A stretch of 64,000 nucleotides of DNA, taken from Lyophyllum atratum. Its lineage: Eukaryota; Basidiomycota; Agaricomycetes; Agaricales; Lyophyllaceae. This document shows, in pieces, positions 53,718 to 64,000 of the stretch. A program made the position numbers and the translations under genes. Position 1 is the stretch's first letter. Every line of letters begins with the position of its first letter. The notes below the pieces were generated by a model that was not told the origin of the DNA, did no database searches, and saw only the letters and a program-made list of their open reading frames with translations. The DNA lies in assembly GCA_014905825.1 (NCBI GenBank), contig JACGCN010000012.1:496001-560000 (forward strand), in the 5' to 3' direction.

Positions 53718-55159
53718 CTACTTGACGATATTCTCATGACTCAGCGTGCGAAGAAGTTCGCTTTCAAATTTGAGGGCCTCAACAAGTGATCGTGAGCCCG
53801 GACGATCTTGTGGAATCTCTATCTGCTTGACGGCCATGATCTCTCCTTTCGTAGGATCTAGAGCCATGTAGACACGGCCATATTTTCCCTTTCCGATTAG
53901 CCTTCCTCGCACCCAATTGAGAGGCTCTTGAAAAGGGTGAGATGAAGACATGCGCAGATCTCATGCTGCTCACTGGGGATGGAGTACGACTAGCAATCGG
54001 ACCGCGTGCTGAAGGTTGGCTGTTAGGCAGCGCGAGCCTTGGCAGCGCTGGCTTATTTGAAGGAACATTAGTAGCTGGGGACGGGGTACGACTACCAACC
54101 GGACGGCGTGGTGAAGTTCGACCGTCAGGAAGCATGGGCTTTGGCAACACTGGTCGATCAGAAGGATTAATAGGACTGGCCTCACTGATTTGACCTCCAT
54201 CAGCACGGTGGGGTTCTACTACTTGCGAGGTCGCCTGCACAGGGGCATAGTTATACAGATCATCGAATTCATTGGTAACAGCTTGGATATGTGGGTATGG
54301 ATCATGCCCCATCGAGTTCCCCGAGTTGGGTGATGAGGTTGGTGTAGGTATTGCAGGTAAAGGCCGCACTCGCCGAGGCTGCCGCTCATCTAAATTGGCA
54401 TTGCCATGTCCCTCAACCGAGATATCTGTCGGACGCGTAGTACGATGTGGTGAACGGGTGCGACGCGGCGGTGTACTGAGGACTTCTGGCCTGTGTCCAT
54501 TTGCTGTAGGAGGTGCTAACGATTGCTAGAATGCATTAGGTTAGGTCTTGATAATTACGGATAACAGAGGCTAAGTATACCTGGTCATTGGAGGTGTGCG
54601 ATCTGTTTCGCTGTCGTTGGGATGTAGATGTACTGGTAAGGTCTCTGGCGGCATCAGAGTTGCCCGGATGTTGGGGGGTTTGTGGGTTTGTAACTCGCGG
54701 TGGCGGGCGCTGAACGATGAAGACGAGTGAAGCTCTGCTGTCACCACGTTCGTGGCACATTTCGGACAACACTTGATCTGTCAAGGGCTCGCCAATAGGT
54801 AGAGCGCCGATCTGGGTCTCATAGATGAGTGACCGGTCTTGGTCGTCCTCATCCCAAATACTGAGCTGGGTTTGAGACCATAAATGAGAGTACGAGCAGT
54901 GATAGGCTGATGACGGTACCTTGTTGAGTATACGGTGGCGAATTACGGCTCCCTCGTCAAGGACATCAGTTAAATCAACTGGAGTGTAGCGCTCGGCATC
55001 GACGGTAACGACAACCAGTATTCGCCGAGAAGACGCCGGTGACGGAGAACCAGGGCTGAGGAGAGGGCTATGAACAGGGGTACGGGCGGGTCGTGGTGGG
55101 GAGTTAAGGACTTGACTCGGAGACAAGGCAGACGGGAAGTCTGGCCGGGTTGCCTCCAT

Positions 55160-55407
55160 GGTAGAGGTTGGAAACGCAGCTGTGATGGCGACTGGGGTCA
55201 ATAAATTCAGCTGATGGTATCGGGAGGTATCAGGGGCATTAGTTAAATACTGCGCGTCGAAGCGCCGAGGTGAACATGATATCCACAGCTGCATTGACTT
55301 AGCAGTGCACTGCTATCCGCTTGCACTTTCCCACGCATAATTTCAAGGCCCGCCCTTCTGACGTTGGAAATATTTTGCATTCAGCACCATCTCCATCGTC
55401 GTCCACC
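55160..55407. promoter_or_regulatory. Divergent promoter, MAPKKK and DEF1
   Basis: 248 bp between the chosen ATGs (113 bp if the MAPKKK starts at 55294). Confidence 0.5.
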
Positions 55408-58400
55408 ATGTCCCAGTACAAATCCGCTCTCCGTTCCCAACAGCCCCCCGAAGCCGCTGACAACTCGAAGTATCGTCAACAAGCTCGCACACTCCAAGAG
55501 CTCTTTCCAAGCTGGTCAAACGATGGTGAGCCTTGAACATGCTTAAATTTAGGCGCGTCTCATCTTTCTTGTCTTCAAAAGACCTGCAGTCGTTGCTTGT
55601 CGAGGTTCATGGTGATGTAGAGCTTGCAGCTACCAGAATTAGCGACGGTTTGCCCATTTCCACCCTCTTTGTTGATTTTTCTTTTCATCTTTTGTACTAG
55701 GTGTTGCCGAGCAGTGGGGTTCGGTTTCTCGCAAAAAGGACAAGAAAGCGCCCTCTTCTGCTCAGGGCTCGAAAGAGTCAATCCCTCCTCGGGGAGACTT
55801 TCGGGGAGCTAGGGGTGGAAGAGGTGGGAGAGGCGGACCTGGTCGTGGCGGCGCTGCTCTCCGCGGCCGTGGCGGCCCCCCGAGGGGCGGTGCTGTCAAT
55901 GGTCGAAGCCCCAGAGCCGGGAGCCCTAAACCAGCTCACGCAGATGGGACCCCTACTCCTTCGAGCGACCATCAGGACGTCTCCGACTCGGCTGACGCGC
56001 CGACGCCCGTCGTACCAGAATCGACTACTCACCAGAACGGGGTCGTGCCGGCCGTTGGTTGGACGGAGGCATCGTCTTCTCATATTACGGCACCGGGTTT
56101 ATCAACGCCCTCTTCTCGGGGTGGTGCCAGCACAACGTCCACGTGGGGTGGCGACACCGAACCAAATGGATCGTCTGCTTCAGCAAATGTACCTCCGAGC
56201 AAATCGGTCTCGAAACCTGCGACTTCAAAGCTGTCGTGGGCGCAGATTGCGCGGTACGTTTCGTATTATTTCTTCTTCGCTTTTAGCTCATATATTTGCA
56301 GACCCCAAGAGAAGCCGACTCCTCCCCCTGCTCCCGCACCCGTTTCTGCTGTGCCTTCTCACCCCGCCCCCCCTTCTGCAGTACCCCAGCCCTCAGCTCC
56401 GGAAACTGAACCGGAGTCTCACCCTCAAAGCTGGGAAGAGCCTACCACTGCTCAGGCGCCAACATGGGACGACGAACTGCAGACTAAGGCGACTGCATCC
56501 GTTCCGGAAGCTTGGACAACGACTGCAGAAGTGGAAGGCTCCACAGTAGAGCAGGCTGAGGTACAGCCCCCACAACAGCATGAGGTGGAAGTAGAGACAA
56601 CCCTGGAGACTGTTTCTATCGAACTCGAAAAGCAGCAGCAATTACCTGCATCGAAATCAGAGCCAGCACCTCTTCTGACTCTCGCGACCCCTGTGCTCTC
56701 TCAAACAGCTGCCGCCACACCATCTCCAAAACTCTCCGGACGTCCTGCTGCTGGTGCCCATCGCAGCAGCGCTAGGTACAAAAATATCGACCAGCCAGTC
56801 GTAATGCCGAGTTCATTTGGTACTGGAATTGAAAAAGTTGGAATGCAGTTTGGCAGCCTGAGTCTCGGAGGGGAGAGTCTCCTGGATTCAACCCCGTGCG
56901 TGTTTCCTTTGTCTTGCTCGGAATCTTCTTTGATATTAATCGGTCATTTAGATCCGAGCCTGAAGCGCCAACAGCCGCACCAGAACCTCCATCGCCCCCA
57001 GTCGCTCAAGCACAAGCACCTGCTCAGCAAGACCTTCCACCCCCGCCTCCACCTTCCACCGCGCCTGCATCTACTTCCCTCGGCTCTACCATCTTCTCCC
57101 AACAGCAAGCTCAACCTCCGACCTCGCAGGCTCCCCCACTTCAACCCAACGCCACCCTCCACTCTATCCCCGCATCCGTACCTCAGCCTATGCAGCAGGC
57201 ACCCCCTCATACCGCCGCCGCCGCTTCTCCCATTCAACAGTTCGCTCAGCAATCGCATCAACAAGCCCAACATGCTCAGCAGCAACAGGCCCAGCACCAG
57301 GCCCAGCATCATCAGGCCCAGCAACATTCACTAGCGTCTGCCCACCAACAGCAACTTCACCAACAGCAGCAAAACCAACACCCCCAACATGCCCCTCAGA
57401 CCCACAACCAATACGCGCAACACGGCCTGCCCACGCATATCGATCCTTCGCAGCAGGCGCAATCCCAGCAGCAACAAAATGCTACACATTCGAACTATTT
57501 CGGACGTGGCGAAGCAGCGGCTGCTGCGCCTTATTTCCACACCCCCACACCCCCTGCTGGACCGGCGCAAGACAGTCATTATGGTTCGTTCGGACAACTC
57601 GGTGCTCAAGGTCAGCATCAGCAAGCATCGCATCTCGGTGGCTTTGGAGCGCAGGACTACGGGTATGGTGATAATCAACGCGTAAGTTTTTCAGCACTAT
57701 ATTGGACCACGAAAATTCATGTGCACACCAGGGCTTCTATGACACTTACCAGCAAAGTGGATTCGGGAACAGGAATGTCCTCGGCCACGAAGATGTCAAG
57801 GGTCTGCCGGGAACTCAGCAGCAGCCTCCTGCGTCTGGCGGTATCCCACCTTCCAGCGCACAAGCAACTCAGCCCCATGGCTCGCTGCACGCTGGCGGAC
57901 AACCGCAGCCGGCTCAGGCGCCCCAACAGGGTTACCCCGCTCCCTATCCCTACTACACTTATCCGCAAAGCCAGCAGTTCTACGGTTACGGCCCCAACTA
58001 CGCTGCTGTTCCTCAGCCATACAAGTACCCTACCATGTACCAGCCTGCTCCCGGGCCTGGATCCGCACCTAGCCCTGTCGCGAAGCAGCCCGGTGCTGGT
58101 GTCGGCGTGAGCGTTCAGCCGCAAGCCAATCCCTATAACCAGGGTTTGTACCCGCAAGGAGGAGCCTACGACGACTATCCACAACATCCTCAGCATTCCC
58201 AGCACTCCCAGCAACACTCTCATGGGCTTGGCCTTGGTCAGGGTGGTGTTGGCGCTGGCGAGTACGGCAAGCAGCTTTATGGAGGTGCCGGCCAAGGGAT
58301 GCAAGGCTTCATGGGTCTCGGTAGCCAGGGCACGGGTGGTGCTGGAGGGCAGGCGTCGAACGCTGGTGGCCCAAGGGGTGCGGGATCGCCTGAGACCTCG

Positions 58401-58715
58401 TACAAACCTTATGCTCCGAAGGATGTTGGAGGAGTGGCGGCCGGTCGAGGTGCAGGGCAGCAGCAGGGCCAGGTCCAGGCCCAGAGTCAAGGACAAGGTC
58501 AAGGCGGACAAGGTCCTCAGGGACAAGGGTTTTATGGAGGCGCCGCTAGGTTTGGTGCAGGGGCCGGTGGCGCTGGAGGTGCTGGCGGTGGTGCACCCCA
58601 GCAGAGCGCGCATCACCCCCAAGGTGGACCGCAAGCCCATCTTGGCTACCCCCAGGGCGGCAATGATGGCAACTTTTACCAGTATCGCGGTCAGCAGCAG
58701 GGATACTGGCAATAG
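55408..58715 (+). CDS. DEF1: RNA polymerase II degradation factor DEF1-like protein
   Basis: Promotes ubiquitination and removal of RNA polymerase II stalled at DNA damage. Exons 55408-55525, 55582-55647, 55701-56253, 56302-56895, 56952-57681 and 57732-58715 give 1014 residues. The N-terminal CUE-like domain (LQELFPSWSNDDLQSLLVEV then HGDVELAATRISDG) binds ubiquitin/Elongin and crosses two introns. An RGG-like, Gly/Arg-rich stretch follows (RGARGGRGGRGGPGRGG), then a Pro/Ala/Glu region with WAQIAR, and a very long Gln-rich tail (runs such as QHAQQQQAQHQAQHHQ) ending with Gly/Gln/Tyr-rich sequence typical of prion-like domains. In yeast, the Gln-rich tail is cleaved to let the protein enter the nucleus; whether that applies here is not shown. 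Composition beyond the CUE domain is low complexity. Confidence 0.85.
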
Positions 58716-58951
58716 ATGCGTGGACGTGCTATGTGTTTGATATCGCTCGCGCCTTTTCTTTCTTGTCCAATTTTGTTTCTTTTCTACGCTACTTGCACAT
58801 ATCGTTTCCTCGCTGATATCACCTCAATTTCTTACTCGTATCATACATCTCATCTCAGTGCTCGTCGCTCTTGTACGTTATCGCAGTCTTGACTCCACAC
58901 ATATATACGCACATGATCTTTGACGAATGATCCACATTGCGCTTCACTTTC

Positions 58952-59742
58952 ATGTCCGCTGCTGCATATCGGTCGTTTCGGTTGTCGATACGTTGGTTGC
59001 CTGAGAAGGCCAGCGAGCCAACGAGCACCGTTGTGCTGACGGGAGCCAGAACAGGCGTCTTCCTTGATACAAGGTTCTTCAAAGGCACTAGAGAGATGGA
59101 TTGGGCTTTTGCTGGATATCGGTCCATAGATCCTGGTTTCGTACTGATGCTATGCTTCTCGTATCGCCTGTAATTCTTACGGTCAATGTTTGCTACAGCT
59201 ACGCCGAATGTGATTCGGTTCAGACACGATATCGATTCAAGGACAACGGTGGGTTGCCTACCTATTGATACCACTCACATCCCATATCGGAAGTCAACGT
59301 TTGGCTTACTGCCTGGGTGAAACAGGACCAAGTCGAAGACAGCGGGATCAATACCAACCTGCCTGACGGAACTACACTGGAAGAGGGGGAGATGGTCAAT
59401 CCCGAAACTGGAAAGATAACACCGTTTGAGGAGATCTGGCTAGATGAAGAAGAGAAGGACGCCGAAACGGTGCTTTTCCTGAAGAACGACTCTGGAACAA
59501 CATGGCAAGCACGCGTAGGTGGTTGGGAGATTGCGCTGGGCCGGGCAAAAGATGGGGTGTTTTGGGCCTGGCAGGCGGAGAAGCTAGGCGAGGAGTGGAC
59601 GATCAGGTACTCAACAACGAGTGTCGTACATGGGCACATTGTACATCTCCCCAACAACCGGGAGGTAGAGGACTGGAAGGAGGGATCGATCGTTGAGTGG
59701 GCTAAAGACAAGTGGGAGGTGCTTGAGCGTGGTCGTACATAA
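58952..59742 (+). CDS. HRI1 family protein
   Basis: Three exons (58952-59135, 59199-59248, 59326-59742) give 216 residues. Recognised as the fungal HRI1 family, named from a yeast protein that interacts with casein kinase Hrr25; its biochemical role is unknown. Characteristic blocks: SIRWLPEKASEPTSTVVLTG, FLDTRFFKGTREMDWAFAGY, FRHDIDSRTT, GINTNLPDGTTLEEGEMVNP and WQARVGGWEIALGRAKDG. The two-strand beta-rich layout is that of a lipocalin-like fold. Removing the 59249-59325 intron joins DSRTT to DQVEDSGINT, as the family requires. It lies between DEF1 and DAM1, with only 88 bp to the DAM1 end. Confidence 0.8.
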
Positions 59743-59830
59743 GACGGGTATCAGAGTCGCGTTATGCAGATATCGCTACCATCGAGATATGATACCCTCT
59801 AGATACGAATACAGAGCTAAAAGGATAGCA

Positions 59831-60946
59831 TTATGGAATCCCTTGCCAGTGATAAAGCACAGTCCCCTTTGAGATGGTCAATTCTAGTCCTCGACAAACA
59901 GAAATGTCAACTCACAGTGCTATTGTCTTTACGGACAACCTTTCGATTGACCAAGGCGATCAAGCATTTGTTAACCCGAGCTTGAGTGAGATCAGGCGGC
60001 GTAATGAGATCCGTCACTGCCGCTTACAGTCAGATCAATGTGAACAGTTAAGAATGGGTGCTTACGCTTGACTGCCCGAGATGCAGAGCTGAGGAGTCCT
60101 TCGACGACGTTTTCCATACTCCGGCGAAGACTCTTTAAGGCTGAATGAGGCCATGATGGTAGATTGAAACGACGATAACACATACTGGGTCGCTTCCTCG
60201 GAATTCTAAAGGCAAGCAAGAAATAATCTTCTCGATCTCGAGCTACAAAGAGTTAATGACAGATCGCAAGCCATGTGCGGAACGGCTCACGCTGCGCTCC
60301 TTCTTCTCCTTCGCGCTTAACTTTGGCTTCCCGGGTTTCTTTTTAGGTGCCACGGCAGATTTAGAGGTTTGCCCTGAAGTATTTGTAGTGATATTTCCGG
60401 CAAATGTCATCTCGGCTTCAGTGACTTCTGTCATGGTTGTTCTATCCGCCGCAGCTGCTTCAGCCTCGCGTTTCTTGGTCTTCAGGGCCTCCATCGCATT
60501 CAACGCGTCTCTTTCTGAGAGATGAGAGTGTAAGATCGATTTAATCCAGAGATTATAACTAGACGAACCCGCTCTGCGTTTCGCCATGATAAAAGAGGCG
60601 TCGGTCGGTGCCTATGTAGAGCGCATATGGACCGTATTAGCAGTGTCCTCGACATACTACGCAGACGCACTTGTGGCCAGTCGGTAGTCAGAGCATTCAT
60701 GTTCATAATGTACAACCAGCTGGCGAATGATTCGTTGAACGTCGCGAGGGAATCGCTGAGGTTCTTCATGTTCTCAATATTGGCCTGGAGCGTCTCTGTC
60801 TCATCGACAAATTCTGACATCGCTGGTTCAAGGAATCCAAGGCCATGTGGGGCGTCTGGAAACGCGCCTGAGCGAGAAAGGGCAAATAGGGAGCCCTGTG
60901 AGACGCGCTTGAGAGGCGTTCGGTGTGGCGTCTGCGTGGTTGGCAT
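59831..60946 (-). CDS. DAM1: DASH/DAM1 complex subunit Dam1
   Basis: Outer-kinetochore protein that forms rings around spindle microtubules with other DASH subunits. Six exons on the minus strand (60671-60946, 60291-60611, 60186-60242, 60066-60132, 59916-60022, 59831-59866) give 287 residues. The core is FLEPAMSEFVDETETLQANI, LATFNESFASWLYIMNMNAL, then a basic Ala/Lys/Thr linker and the C-terminal LEIEKIISCLPLEFRGSDP, LRRSMENVVEGL, TPPDLTQARVNKCLIALVNR. The LEIEKI and SLRRSM joins required an unusual acceptor (AAAG|AGT). Phosphorylation by Aurora regulates Dam1 in yeast; several RRxS-like sites exist here, such as KKERS, but this is inference. Convergent with HRI1, divergent from IMPDH. Confidence 0.88.
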
Positions 60947-61059
60947 TAAAGGGGTCCACGTGACCCAACACGATCGCGATCAAGTATTTGGTTGCTACAA
61001 ACAAACAAAGTATATAACCGATCGAAATTTTTTTGCGCAGGTTGGCAATCTGCCCGACT
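60947..61059. promoter_or_regulatory. Compact bidirectional promoter, DAM1 and IMP dehydrogenase
   Basis: 113 bp between start codons of two divergent genes. Contains an A-rich tract with TATATAA-like sequence (about 61010-61016) closest to the IMPDH start. Confidence 0.55.
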
Positions 61060-62900
61060 ATGCCAGAGCAACACACATATCTTCATCCCTCTGCTGCTCT
61101 CGACCATCTCAAAACATACAGCCGCAAGGATGGCTTGTCTGTCTCCGATCTCATGGACTCGCAAGTCCACGGTGGGCTAACCTACAATGATTTCCTCCTC
61201 CTTCCTGGAAAGATCGACTTTCCTGCATCCGAGGTGCTCACGGAGAGCCGCATCACTCGCAACGTCGTCCTCAAAACGCCCTTCATGAGCAGTCCTATGG
61301 ACACTGTCACCGAGGATCAGATGGCCATTGCTATGGCGGTAAGGACGCGCCTCCTACCTTATGATTATTTCCGCAGTGCCCACAACTGCTCTCTGTCACT
61401 CAGCTCCTTGGAGGGATCGGTGTTATCCATCACAACCAGACCCCCGAATCGCAAGCCGCCATGGTCCGGGCCGTGAAGAGGCACGAGAACGGTTTTATCA
61501 CAGATCCTGTTGTTCTGTCGCCTTCACACACAGTCGATGAAGTTCTCGATATCAAAGCCAGGCTAGGCTTTTGCGGAATCCCAATCACAGGTTCGTCCTT
61601 CTTCTACCTCGCTTGCTATTAGGATGAGACTTTATCTTCATAACCTTCGTTCTGCTGAGTCAACACGTTTATAATGTGTGATCTGCGGATATTATTATGT
61701 TACCTCTGAACCCTGCTCTGTGTATCTGTGATCCGTAAATTGACGTCGTCTTATTCAGATACCGGCTCACTGGGAGGAAAACTTGTGGGCATTGTGACCG
61801 CACGCGACATCCAATTCCGCGACCCCCAAACCCCGCTGCGCGATGTAATGACCACCGACCTCGTCACGGCTCAACAAGGCATAACGCTCCGCGAAGCCAA
61901 CGACATTCTTCGGGACTCTAAAAAGGGCAAGCTCCCTATCGTTGACTCTCATGGTCACCTCATCTCCCTCCTTGCACGTTCGGATCTTCTCAAAAACCAG
62001 TCCTATCCCCTCGCTTCTAAAAAAGCGGACAGCAAACAGTTGTATGCTGCTGCTGCCGTCGGTACACGCCCTGCTGATCGCGAGCGCCTCGCTCTCCTAG
62101 TCGATGCCGGATTGGACATCGTCGTCCTCGACTCTTCACAAGGCAACTCCATATTCCAGATCGACATGATCCAGTGGATAAAGTCAACGTATCCATCATT
62201 AGAAGTTATCGCTGGCAACGTTGTCACACGCGAGCAGGCCGCTTCACTCATTGCCGCTGGCGCCGACGCTCTTCGTATCGGCATGGGCTCTGGATCAATC
62301 TGCATAACACAGGAGGTCATGGCGGTCGGACGCCCTCAAGCAACTGCTGTCTATGCAGTCGCTGAGTTCGCCAATAAATTCGGCGTGCCAGTCATCGCCG
62401 ATGGTGGGATCGGCAACGTTGGCCATATCGTCAAGGCTCTGGCTCTCGGCGCGGGGGCCGTCATGATGGGTGGGCTCATAGCTGGTACCGAGGAGGCGCC
62501 TGGTGAATACTTCTACCACGAAGGGAAACGTGTCAAGGCATACCGCGGTATGGGAAGCTTGGAGGCGATGGAGCAAGGAACAGGCAAGAAGGCAGCTGTC
62601 CAGGGAAAATACCCAGCTCCCAAACAGGGCAGTACAGTGGAGAACGCTGCGACATCCAGGTACTTCTCAGAGAGTAGCGCTGTGAAAGTTGCGCAAGGTG
62701 TCTCCGGGGATGTCCAGGACAAGGGCAGCGTCAAGGCCTTCCTGCCTTACCTTTATGTTGGTGTGCAGCATTCGCTACAGGATGTTGGTGTGAGGAGCGT
62801 CAGTGCCCTACAGAAGGAGGTGAAGGCTGGCAATGTACGGTTCGAGTTGAGGACTGCGAGCGCGCAGGTCGAGGGTGGTGTCCATGGGCTGAACTCGTAA
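61060..62900 (+). CDS. Inosine-5'-monophosphate dehydrogenase
   Basis: Rate-limiting step of GTP synthesis, converting IMP to XMP with NAD+. Exons 61060-61338, 61404-61590 and 61759-62900 give 535 residues, the normal length. Key blocks: [51 protein letters not shown]; a Bateman module with paired CBS domains ([32 protein letters not shown]); [25 protein letters not shown] with the catalytic Cys, [18 protein letters not shown], and the flap [10 protein letters not shown]. It ends GGVHGLNS. The second intron is 168 nt. Mycophenolate sensitivity cannot be judged from motif reading alone. Confidence 0.95.
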
Positions 62901-63575
62901 GCGAGCATTCTTTGTTCAGTGTGGATACTGTTTTAACCTCCACCGCTTTAGATACACCAAGAGGCTCTTCGCATAGATGACCGTGGTGTCTCCAGTTTGG
63001 CTTACATGCGGCACAATCATTGTATTCGTCTGGAAGTGGAATTCAGTTGTAGCCATTATGGATTTAGCGTCATGTTCGTATGTATCTGTTAGGAATGCGG
63101 TGTATACAATTTACGGTTAGACAATGTCACGATAGCTCCAAACGTCGAAACTTCAGGCGGAACATAAGTATGGACGTAGGACGTGCACTGTCCTAGACAC
63201 TCTCAGAAGCCAGCGGGTGTCGTTGCAGCCAAGAATCTCGAGGACAGCCACTGCCAGAAGGCGGTGATCCGTCCGATGTGGCATAACGTAAAGATCAACG
63301 TCTCCTACAATGCGTTGCTATCGAGCATGGTCTGTTTGACTCGACACACCCAATGTGGATCTGTCAAACGTCCGTGCTGAAGCACAGCGCTGAATCGACA
63401 TGTGCTAGGATAGACGGTGAGCGCAAGTGAGCGCATCGAAACGAAGACAGGATATTCCTTAGCATGATACCTTTAGCTATAACAAAGTACGCCAAGATGA
63501 CCTTTCAGAACTACACTATTGACATTGACGCACTACCGCAGGTTACGGTCCAGTCTTCTGGGTGCGTCGGTAGCC

Positions 63576-63582
63576 TATAAAA
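63576..63582 (+). promoter_or_regulatory. TATA box
   Basis: TATAAAA about 260 bp before the ATG at 63836; the space is largely 5' UTR, including a probable 5'-UTR intron. Confidence 0.5.
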
Positions 63583-63608
63583 ACGGCAGAGTCTTTACAG
63601 TAGCATTG

Positions 63609-63636
63609 AATCATCAGTCCTTAATCATCAGTCCTT
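63609..63636 (+). repeat. Perfect 14-bp tandem duplication
   Basis: AATCATCAGTCCTT occurs twice without spacer (63609-63622 and 63623-63636), inside the predicted 5' UTR. Confidence 0.9.
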
Positions 63637-63835
63637 TCGTTCTTAAAGCTTTCCAACTTGTTTGGCCAGGTCGCCTACTACTGTCTTTTCGTCTTTCTAA
63701 CCTCCTTCCTTGGGTCGGTCTTACATCTTCAGTCTTTGTTGCAAGCAAGTGGGTAGACTCCGTTCCTGTATATATTTATTCGCTGACTGATTTTTTCCTT
63801 AGCTAGAATAGAAACCCTCGACTTCCACAAGCATT

Positions 63836-64000
63836 ATGTTCGCCAAACTCGCCGTTCAGTTCATTTCTCTTGCCACCTTGGCCACGTCCGTCATCGCAGG
63901 GCCCGTCGCCCTCAGACCTAACTATGACCTAGGTGAGTTCCATCTAACTACATTGTCAGAACGAGATCACATCTGATGTGTATTTATAGCCGTACGCGGC
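63836..64000 (+). CDS. Secreted protein, N-terminus only (runs off the window)
   Basis: Starts MFAKLAVQFISLATLATSVI, a clear signal peptide with Ala-Gly cleavage likely after SVIA, followed by GPVALRPNYDL. Exon 1 is 63836-63932 with a GTGAGT donor; exon 2 begins at 63990 after TTATAG and continues beyond the window. Too little is present to name the family; the signal peptide style is that of small secreted proteins of basidiomycetes. Confidence 0.6.

Larger units (their letters stand above)
52237..53718. mobile_element. 1.48-kb TIR element with TA target duplication (non-autonomous, Tc1/mariner/Pogo-like TSD)
   Basis: The two ends are inverted copies of CATCAGAAGAATTACAA (52237-52253) and TTGTAATTCTTCTGATG (53701-53717), with a further shared inner CTTTTGG stretch. 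TA flanks both sides (52235-52236 and 53719-53720). Removing the insert together with one TA restores a kinase reading frame with consensus residues on both sides, which is strong evidence for insertion. One extra base (53718) makes the right end slightly asymmetric. Inside, I recognise no transposase. Minus-strand frames at 52847-53452 and 52624-52971 have no domain I know. The left third is AT-rich. The right end has tandem CAAAGTACG units (about 53625-53645). The family is inferred from the TA duplication only. Confidence 0.85.
51102..55159 (-). pseudogene. BCK1/MKH1-type MAP kinase kinase kinase, disrupted by a transposon
   Basis: MAPKKK of the cell-wall-integrity type. The start at 55159 (MEATRPDFPSAL, Kozak ACCATGG; alternative ATG at 55294) leads to a RA-like region (ILVVVTVDAERYTPVDLTD, IYETQIGALPIGE), then a long Pro/Ser-rich linker, and the kinase N-lobe (NWVRGRLIGKGKYGRVYMAL, MAVKQIEIPQ, ALKFESELLRTLSHENIVK). 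There the frame is cut: an inserted element (52237-53718) begins after the AAG codon and creates an immediate TAG. The other side resumes exactly with YIHFEEIATLAN (52199-52236), then IFMEYVPGGTLSS, LHRDLKADN, KISDFAISK (DFA instead of DFG), WMAPEVINTS, and RPSAIELEGHTYLVL. No further stops or frameshifts were seen. The 3' part runs open to 51102 and into a donor. Classified as pseudogene because the domain is split; splicing of the insert cannot be excluded. Confidence 0.85.
62901..63835. other. Intergenic region with the promoter of the secreted-protein gene
   Basis: About 935 bp. No gene seen in the left part. A TATA box (TATAAAA, 63576-63582) and a likely 5'-UTR intron (GTGGGT at 63749 to CCTTAG at 63802, with a GCTGAC branch-like site just after 63782) precede the next ATG, so that gene appears to have a strong inducible-type core promoter. 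Confidence 0.55.

Noticed and set aside
53942..53995. Apparent frame break just before the MAPKKK kinase domain
   Set aside because: An intron with a GTGAGC donor and CAAGAG acceptor (49 nt) joins SRTPSP to PLNWVRGRL in phase.
55701..56549. 282-codon forward frame overlapping DEF1 exon 3-4
   Set aside because: Other frame of a Pro/Arg/Gly-rich gene; the real frame carries the CUE domain and correct splice phase.
57717..58712. 331-codon minus-strand open frame opposite DEF1
   Set aside because: It mirrors the Gln-rich/Gly-rich coding strand; composition artefact with no domain.

Overview
The window is a gene-dense piece of a filamentous basidiomycete nuclear genome, most likely an Agaricomycete. 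Protein-coding genes lie on both strands and are cut by many 45-60 bp GT-AG introns, intergenic gaps are short, and several protein families are typical of mushroom-forming fungi (Tnp2-type CACTA transposase, TKL kinase, secreted GMC oxidoreductase, CFEM-like membrane protein). All coordinates, splice sites and products below were read by eye from the sequence. Where exon lengths are quoted I checked that they sum to a whole number of codons.

Layout. 233-3389 (-) is a Tnp2 transposase that looks complete. 3898-4449 (+) is a small Cys-rich membrane protein and 4662-7882 (+) an Upf1-like SF1 helicase. 8034-10830 (+) is molybdenum cofactor sulfurase and 11487-17544 (-) xanthine dehydrogenase; the two are convergent neighbours and form an enzyme-plus-activator pair. 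18083-18997 (+) is a metallophosphoesterase, followed by 1.8 kb without genes. 20821-23894 (+) is a RanBP2 zinc-finger protein, 24498-26739 (-) homoaconitase (lysine synthesis), 27655-33783 (+) APC1, 34034-35738 (-) DAHP synthase (shikimate pathway), 36077-37520 (+) PIH1, 37683-39151 (-) a two-LIM protein built with tiny exons, and 39368-40178 (+) eIF5A. About 2.5 kb without recognisable genes follow. 42693-43112 (+) is a small unknown protein, 43640-45581 (-) SEC61 alpha, and 46161-49025 (+) a secreted GMC oxidoreductase.

49456-55159 (-) holds two kinase genes head to tail. The upstream one, a BCK1-type MAPKKK, is cut inside its catalytic domain by a 1482-bp terminal-inverted-repeat element (52237-53718) flanked by a TA duplication. 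Its coding sequence also appears to run without a stop into the downstream TKL kinase. Then come DEF1 (55408-58715 +), HRI1 (58952-59742 +), DAM1 (59831-60946 -), IMP dehydrogenase (61060-62900 +) and the first exons of a secreted protein (63836 to the window end).

Most genes are housekeeping: cell cycle (APC1, DAM1), secretion (SEC61), translation (eIF5A), transcription-coupled repair (DEF1), and amino-acid and purine metabolism. The most notable signals are the freshly disrupted MAPKKK, the MOCOS/XDH pair, and a set of micro-exons (4, 8, 12, 21, 21 and 36 nt) that restore both frame and family consensus. I found no CRISPR array, rRNA or convincing tRNA.
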